A stretch of 64,000 bases of DNA from Streptomyces monashensis (GTDB lineage Bacteria > Actinomycetota > Actinomycetes > Streptomycetales > Streptomycetaceae). Under the pieces are notes generated by a model. It did not search any database and was not told the origin of the DNA. It saw nothing but the letters and a program-made list of their open reading frames with translations. Made by a program: the position numbers and the translations under genes. The stretch's first letter is position 1; each line of letters opens with the position of its first letter. Location of the stretch: positions 1 through 64,000 of the forward strand of contig NZ_MLYO01000091.1 in NCBI RefSeq assembly GCF_001866665.1. The letters run 5' to 3'. This document shows, one piece after another, positions 59,520 to 64,000 of the stretch.

Positions 59520-59579
59520 ACCCTATCCGGCGTTCATGCACTTCCTTAACTTCACAAATTTCTGAAAGAAGCGTACGTT
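59520..59579. promoter_or_regulatory. Overlapping divergent promoters and putative MarR operator
   Basis: Minus-strand -10 TAGGGT (59525-59520) for the regulator and plus-strand TTCACA (59551-59556), 17 nt, TACGTT (59574-59579) for the ABC gene; both -10s lie 7 nt from their ATG. Between them an imperfect inverted repeat CTTCCTTAA (59541-59549) / TGAAAGAAG (59563-59571) in unusually AT-rich DNA is the best operator candidate. Confidence 0.6.
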
Positions 59580-59586
59580 CTGAAGC

Positions 59587-60480
59587 ATGACCCAGGCCAT
59601 CACGGTCTCCGGACTCCACAAGTCCTTCGGCCGCACCCACGCGCTGAACGGCCTCGACCTGGACGTCGAAGCCGGTGAGGTGCACGGCTTCCTCGGCCCC
59701 AACGGCGCCGGCAAGTCGACCGCCATCCGCGTCCTGCTCGGACTGCTGCGCGCCGACGCCGGCGCCGCCCAGGTGCTGGGACGCGACCCCTGGCGGGACG
59801 CGGTCGAGGTGCACCGCCGCATCGCGTACGTCCCCGGCGACGTCACCCTGTGGCGCAGCCTCTCCGGCGGCGAGGTCATCGACCTCTACGGCCGGCTGCG
59901 CGGAGGACTCGACCAGCGGCGCAGGGCGGAGCTGATCCGGCGCTTCGAGCTGGATCCCGCCAAGAAGGGCCGCACCTACTCCAAGGGCAACCGGCAGAAG
60001 GTCGCCCTGGTCGCCGCCTTCGCCTCCGACGTCGACCTGCTGATCCTGGACGAGCCGACCTCGGGCCTGGACCCGCTGATGGAGGAGGTCTTCCAGGCTT
60101 GCGTGGAGGAGGAACGCGACCGGGGCCGCACGGTCCTCCTCTCCTCGCACATCCTCAGCGAGGTGGAGGAGCTGTGCGACCGGGTCAGCATCATCCGCAA
60201 GGGGCGCACGGTGGAGAGCGGCTCGCTCACCGACCTGCGCCACCTCACCCGCACCAGCGTCAGCGCCGAACTCGCGGGCCCGCCGAACGGCTTGGCCCAC
60301 CTGCCGGGCGTGCACGACCTCGACGTCCAGGGCCGCCGGGTGCGGCTCCAGGTCGACACCGACCACCTCGACGCCGTACTGCGTTCGTTGAGCGCCACGG
60401 GGGTGCGCTCGCTGACCTCGACCCCGCCGACGCTGGAGGAGCTGTTCCTGCGGCACTACGCGGACGAGGTGACGGCATGA
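59587..60480 (+). CDS. ABC transporter ATP-binding protein
   Basis: A 297-residue ATPase of the drug/lipid exporter type. Walker A GPNGAGKST, Q-loop region YVPGDVTLWRSL, signature variant YSKGNRQKVALVAAF, Walker B LLILDEPTSGLDP and H-loop SSHILSEVEELC. The C-terminal part (about 220-297) is the domain common in DrrA-like exporters. Leaderless from ATG 59587. Its stop overlaps the permease start. Confidence 0.92.
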   Translation: MTQAITVSGLHKSFGRTHALNGLDLDVEAGEVHGFLGPNGAGKSTAIRVLLGLLRADAGAAQVLGRDPWRDAVEVHRRIAYVPGDVTLWRSLSGGEVIDLYGRLRGGLDQRRRAELIRRFELDPAKKGRTYSKGNRQKVALVAAFASDVDLLILDEPTSGLDPLMEEVFQACVEEERDRGRTVLLSSHILSEVEELCDRVSIIRKGRTVESGSLTDLRHLTRTSVSAELAGPPNGLAHLPGVHDLDVQGRRVRLQVDTDHLDAVLRSLSATGVRSLTSTPPTLEELFLRHYADEVTA

Positions 60481-62048
60481 GCCGCCAACTGGCCGGTACG
60501 GGCACGCTGTTGAGGTTCGCACTGCGCCGCGACCGCGTCCTGCTGCCGGTCTGGGTCGCGGTGAACGCCCTGATGGTCCTCTCCATGCCGGACACCCTGA
60601 GGACCCTGTACGCCACCGCCGCCCAACGCGCCGATCTCCGGCACCAGATGACCGGCAACGCCTCGCTGCGCGCCATGGTCGGCCCGGTCTTCGACGACTC
60701 GCTCGGCGCGCTGACCGCCTGGCGCGTCGGGGTGTACGCGGGTGCGCTCGCCGCCGTCATGAGCCTCCTCGTCGTTCTCCGGCACACCCGGGACGAGGAG
60801 GAGAGCGGGCGGCAGGAACTGATCTCCTCCGGCATGGTCGGACGCCGGGCTCCCCTGACCGCGGCCCTGCTGGCGGCCGCCGTCGCGAACACGGCCCTGT
60901 GCGTCCTGATCGTGGCCGGACTCGCCGGGCAGGGCAGGGCCGGTGCCCTGGCCCTCGGGCTCGGCGTGGCGGGCGCGGGCATGGTCCTCGCCACGGCGGC
61001 GGCGATCACCGCCCAGCTGACCGAGAGCGCCCGGCTCGCCCGGGGGCTGACGGCGGCGGTGCTCGGCGCGGCCTTCGTGCTGCGCGCGGCGGGCGACGCG
61101 GCCTCCTCCGCCGGCTCGTCCGTCCTGACCTGGCTCTCTCCGCTGGGCTGGCTGGAGAACCTGCGCGCCTTCGCGGCCGAACGCTGGTGGGTGCTGCTGC
61201 TGTTCGCGGCGGCGACGGCCCTCCAGACGCTGGTGGCCTACGCGTTGGCGGGCCGCCGGGACATCGGCATGAGCTTCCTGCCGACCCGGCCGGGACCGGC
61301 GGCGGGCCGCCTCGGCACGGCCGGCGCCCTGGCCTGGCGGCTGCAGCGCGGCAGCGTGCTCGGCTGGTCGACCGGCTTCTTCCTCGCCGGCGTCGTCTAC
61401 GGCGGGCTGACGGACGGCGCGGCCAGGCTCGTCGGCGACAACGCCCGGGCCCGGGAGATCTTCCAGCGCATGGGCGGCCGGTCGGGGCTGACGGACGCCT
61501 TCCTCGCCGCGATGATCGGCATGCTCGGCCTGGTCGCCGCGCTCTACGTCGTCTCCTCCGTGCTGCGGCTGAACGGCGAGGAGACCTCCGGCCGCGCCGA
61601 ACCGGTCCTGGCCGGCGCGGTGGGCCGGCTGCGCTGGGCCGCCGGCCACCTGCTGATCGCCTTCGGCGGCTCGGCCCTGATCATGCTGCTCGCCGGCCTG
61701 GGCTTCGCCGTCGGCTACGGCAGGCAGATCGGCCCGGTGCTGGGCGCATGCCTGCTCCAGGTCGCCGCCGTCTGGGTGATCGGCGGCCTCGCCGTCCTGC
61801 TCCACGGCGTCCTGCCGCAGGGCGCTCCCGCCGCCTGGGGCGCGGCGGGCGCGGCCCTGCTGATCGGCTGGATCGGCCCGGCGCTGAACGTCCCCCGTGC
61901 CGTCCTGGGCCTCTCCCCCTTCGGCCACCTGCCGAAGCTCCCCGGCGGACACCTGGACTGGACTCCCGTGGGCGTCCTGCTGGCCCTGGCGGCCCTGCTG
62001 GTGGCGGGCGGCCTGGCGGGCCTGCGCCGCCGCGACCTGGCCGGCTGA
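60477..62048 (+). CDS. ABC exporter permease
   Basis: A 523-residue membrane protein with about 12 helices in two similar halves. It starts MSRQLAGTGTLLRFALRRDR; DEEESGRQELISSGMVGRRA and its repeat NGEETSGRAEPVLAGAVGRL mark the cytosolic loops of each half. ATGA overlap with the ATPase gene. Together they should form a two-component efflux system for a hydrophobic or antibiotic-like compound, induced by the ligand of the MarR regulator. Confidence 0.88.
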   Translation: MSRQLAGTGTLLRFALRRDRVLLPVWVAVNALMVLSMPDTLRTLYATAAQRADLRHQMTGNASLRAMVGPVFDDSLGALTAWRVGVYAGALAAVMSLLVVLRHTRDEEESGRQELISSGMVGRRAPLTAALLAAAVANTALCVLIVAGLAGQGRAGALALGLGVAGAGMVLATAAAITAQLTESARLARGLTAAVLGAAFVLRAAGDAASSAGSSVLTWLSPLGWLENLRAFAAERWWVLLLFAAATALQTLVAYALAGRRDIGMSFLPTRPGPAAGRLGTAGALAWRLQRGSVLGWSTGFFLAGVVYGGLTDGAARLVGDNARAREIFQRMGGRSGLTDAFLAAMIGMLGLVAALYVVSSVLRLNGEETSGRAEPVLAGAVGRLRWAAGHLLIAFGGSALIMLLAGLGFAVGYGRQIGPVLGACLLQVAAVWVIGGLAVLLHGVLPQGAPAAWGAAGAALLIGWIGPALNVPRAVLGLSPFGHLPKLPGGHLDWTPVGVLLALAALLVAGGLAGLRRRDLAG

Positions 62049-62057
62049 GCGCGCCGG

Positions 62058-63278
62058 TCAGCCGACCACCACGGGCAGCCCTTTCAGTCCGCGCATGACG
62101 AAGTTGGGCTTCCGCTCCGGTTCCGCGGCCAGGGCCAGGGCGGGAGCCCGCTCCAGCAGGGCCCGCATCGAGGCGCCCAGCTCGATCCGGGCCAGGGGCG
62201 CGCCGATGCAGTAGTGGATGCCCGCGCTGAAGGAGATGTGCGGGTTGTCCGCACGCGTCAGGTCCAGACGGCCGGGGTCGGTGAAGACCGCCGGGTCGTG
62301 GTTGGCGGAGCCGAAGAGCATGGCGATCTCCGAACCCCTCGGGATCGTCGTACCGCCGATCTCGATGTCGTCCAGCACCCAGCGCTCGAAGAGCTGGAGC
62401 GGGGTGTCGTAGCGCAGCAGTTCCTCGATCGCGGACGGGATCAGGGAGTGGTCGCCGCGGAGCGCGGCGAGCTGGGCGGGGTTGCGGAACAGCGCGAACC
62501 AGCCGTTGACCGTCGCGTTGACCGTGGCCTCGTGCCCCGCGTTGAGCAGCAGCACGGCCGTGGAGATCATCTCCTGCTCGGTCAGCCGGTCGCCCTCGTC
62601 GTGAGCGGCGATCAGCCCGGAGATCAGATCCTCCCCCGGCTCCGCGCGCCGCGCCGCGATCAGTTCGCGCAGGTATTCCGAGAACTCCACGGAAGCCCGG
62701 ACGGCCCGGTCCGCGGTCTCCTGCGACGGGTTCAGCTCGTACATCCCGCAGATGTCCGCCGACCAGGGCCGCAGCGACGCCCGGTCCGCCTCCGGAATGC
62801 CCAGCATCTCGGCGATGACGGCGACGGGCAGCGGCTCGGCCACCTCCGCGAGCAGATCCCCGCCGCCCTCCCGGACCAGCCCGGCCACCAACTCGTCCGC
62901 CAGCCGGCGCACATACGGCGCCAGCCGCTCGACCGTCCTCGGCGTGAACGCCTTCGACACCAGACGCCGGATCCGCGTGTGGTCCGGTGGCTCCAGATCG
63001 AGCATCCCGTGATCGTTGAGCGTGTGGAACGGCTCCTGCTCGGGCGGGGGCGCGCCGCGCCCGAAGTCCTCGTGCGAGAACCGGTGCTGGTACGTCCGCC
63101 CGAGCCGCCGGTCCCTGAGCAGCGCCGAGACGTCCGCGTGGTGCGGGACCAGCCACTGGTCGGTCGCCTCGTACCGGATCACCCGGCCCCGTGCCCGCAG
63201 CTCGGCATAGGCCGGGTACGGGTCGGTGAGGAACGCCGGGTCCCAGGGATCGAAGGTCACATCGGTAGCGCCAGCCAT
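62058..63278 (-). CDS. Cytochrome P450
   Basis: A 406-residue soluble bacterial P450. LLNAGHEATVN (I-helix oxygen-binding AGxET type), EELLRYD (ExxR), and heme loop FSAGIHYCIGAPLARIE with axial Cys357. Resembles the CYP107/CYP105 groups. No ferredoxin gene is adjacent and the substrate cannot be inferred. Confidence 0.92.
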   Translation of the reverse strand: MAGATDVTFDPWDPAFLTDPYPAYAELRARGRVIRYEATDQWLVPHHADVSALLRDRRLGRTYQHRFSHEDFGRGAPPPEQEPFHTLNDHGMLDLEPPDHTRIRRLVSKAFTPRTVERLAPYVRRLADELVAGLVREGGGDLLAEVAEPLPVAVIAEMLGIPEADRASLRPWSADICGMYELNPSQETADRAVRASVEFSEYLRELIAARRAEPGEDLISGLIAAHDEGDRLTEQEMISTAVLLLNAGHEATVNATVNGWFALFRNPAQLAALRGDHSLIPSAIEELLRYDTPLQLFERWVLDDIEIGGTTIPRGSEIAMLFGSANHDPAVFTDPGRLDLTRADNPHISFSAGIHYCIGAPLARIELGASMRALLERAPALALAAEPERKPNFVMRGLKGLPVVVG

Positions 63279-63485
63279 GCGCGGACGCTAACCCGCCGGG
63301 CGGGCCCGTGACCAGGGGGTCCGGCGGGACGATGCGGGGCGGCGGTCCCGGCCCCGCTCCCCGTGGCGTGCCGGCGCTCGTCGTGCACGAGCGAGATCCG
63401 ACCCGGGCCCCCGTCACCGCAGACGGTCCGGAAAGCGCCCCGCTCCTCCCCCGCGGCGCGCCCTCGCGAACCGCCCGACACCGGG

Positions 63486-64000
63486 TCAGGCCGGTGTGAC
63501 CAAGCGTGCCTCGTACGCGAACACCGCCGCCTGGGTGCGGTCCCTCAGGCCCAGTTTCACCAGGATGCGGCTCACATGGGTCTTGATCGTCGACTCCGCC
63601 ACGACCAGCCGCTCGGCGATCTCGGCGTTCGACAGGCCCTGGGCGATCAGGATCAGGACCTCCGTCTCGCGTTCGGTCAGTTCGCCGTAGGTCGCCTGGG
63701 CCGCCGGGATCAGGCGCGGGGGTTCCGAGAGGCGGGAGAACTCTGTGATCAGGCGTCGGGTGACCGAGGGGGCGAGCAGGGCCTCGCCCGCGGCCACCAC
63801 GCGGACACCGTCCGCCAGTTGCCGGGCCGAGGCGTCCTTGAGGAGGAAGCCAGAGGCGCCCGCGCGCAGGGCCTGGTACACGTACTCGTCGAGGTCGAAC
63901 GTCGTCAGGACCAGCACCTTCGCCGCCGCGTCCGCCGCGACGATCTCCCGGGTCGCCTCGATGCCGTTCAGCTCCGGCATCCGGATGTCCATCAGGACGA
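63486..64000 (-). CDS. NarL/LuxR-family response regulator, N-terminus cut off
   Basis: C-terminal 171 residues of a two-component regulator running off the right edge. The receiver part begins at LMDIRMPELNGIEATREI (the phospho-Asp region), with LVLTTFDLDEYVYQALRAGA and the Lys in GFLLKDAS. The LuxR HTH reads LTERETEVLILIAQGLSNAE, IAERLVVAESTIKTHVSRIL. A histidine kinase gene is expected beyond the window. Confidence 0.9.
   Translation of the reverse strand, partial: VLMDIRMPELNGIEATREIVAADAAAKVLVLTTFDLDEYVYQALRAGASGFLLKDASARQLADGVRVVAAGEALLAPSVTRRLITEFSRLSEPPRLIPAAQATYGELTERETEVLILIAQGLSNAEIAERLVVAESTIKTHVSRILVKLGLRDRTQAAVFAYEARLVTPA

Noticed and set aside
1..64000. tRNA, rRNA, CRISPR, insertion sequence, integrase or attachment site
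   Set aside because: No cloverleaf, rRNA block, spaced repeat array, transposase or integrase motif was recognised on either strand.

Overview
The window is a stretch of chromosome from a high-GC actinomycete, almost certainly a Streptomyces. The codon bias is extreme. Several genes look leaderless, with TANNNT -10 hexamers exactly 7 nt before ATG/GTG. The protein set (KdpFABC/DE, a full-length mycobacterial-type NadE, RecR/YbaB, Ask/Asd, PurA, a SigE-like sigma factor, Streptomyces-type hypothetical proteins) fits that genus. No rRNA, tRNA, CRISPR, insertion sequence or phage module was found. Product names come from reading translations and motifs by eye; no database search was run.

Layout: 1-3.6 kb carries an undecaprenyl-diphosphatase end and an ArsR regulator overlapping an MgtA-type P-type ATPase. 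3.6-6.1 kb has lysA with a small upstream gene and a universal stress protein. 6.15-30.5 kb is dominated by potassium and ion homeostasis: kdpD, kdpE, kdpC, kdpB, kdpA, kdpF and a 27-codon gene upstream of kdpF in one minus-strand series, then a KimA-type K+ importer, a second kdpD with a DUF4118/GAF partner, a CPA1 cation/proton antiporter and a second, orphan kdpB. Two paralogous small membrane proteins sit at its edges. Inside this island, at 17.2-20.2 kb, lies a foreign-looking cassette of lower GC: an isoaspartyl-methyltransferase-like enzyme, two small proteins and a divergent HTH/phospholipase-D-like regulator. 30.6-41.3 kb holds nadE, a His-rich membrane protein with its permease, a TrkA/RCK-type ion-channel-like protein, an S9 peptidase, SURF1 and a sigma factor with a putative membrane partner. 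41.7-64 kb is core-type: ask-asd, TauE, DUF5063-recR-ybaB, SLATT protein, Ser/Thr kinase, aminotransferase with GntR regulator, a Tat-exported nucleotidase, purA, a lipid-kinase-like protein, an APC permease, a MarR-controlled ABC exporter, a P450 and the start of a LuxR response regulator.

The most notable observation is a DNA motif array that recurs between 5.4 and 30 kb. It consists of four TGACG-like half-sites with starts at 0, +11, +32 and +43. Four perfect TGACG copies occur at 5425-5472 and 25578-25625. Variants with the same geometry lie upstream of kdpFABC, kimA, the two small membrane proteins and kdpD2/CPA1, and a three-part copy lies downstream of the orphan kdpB. The 11-bp tandem spacing is what OmpR/PhoB-family regulators such as KdpE bind. 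In most cases a -10-like hexamer lies 29-31 nt from the promoter-proximal half-site. This suggests one local K+/osmotic-stress regulon that would include lysA, the extra kdpB, the extra kdpD and the unknown membrane proteins.
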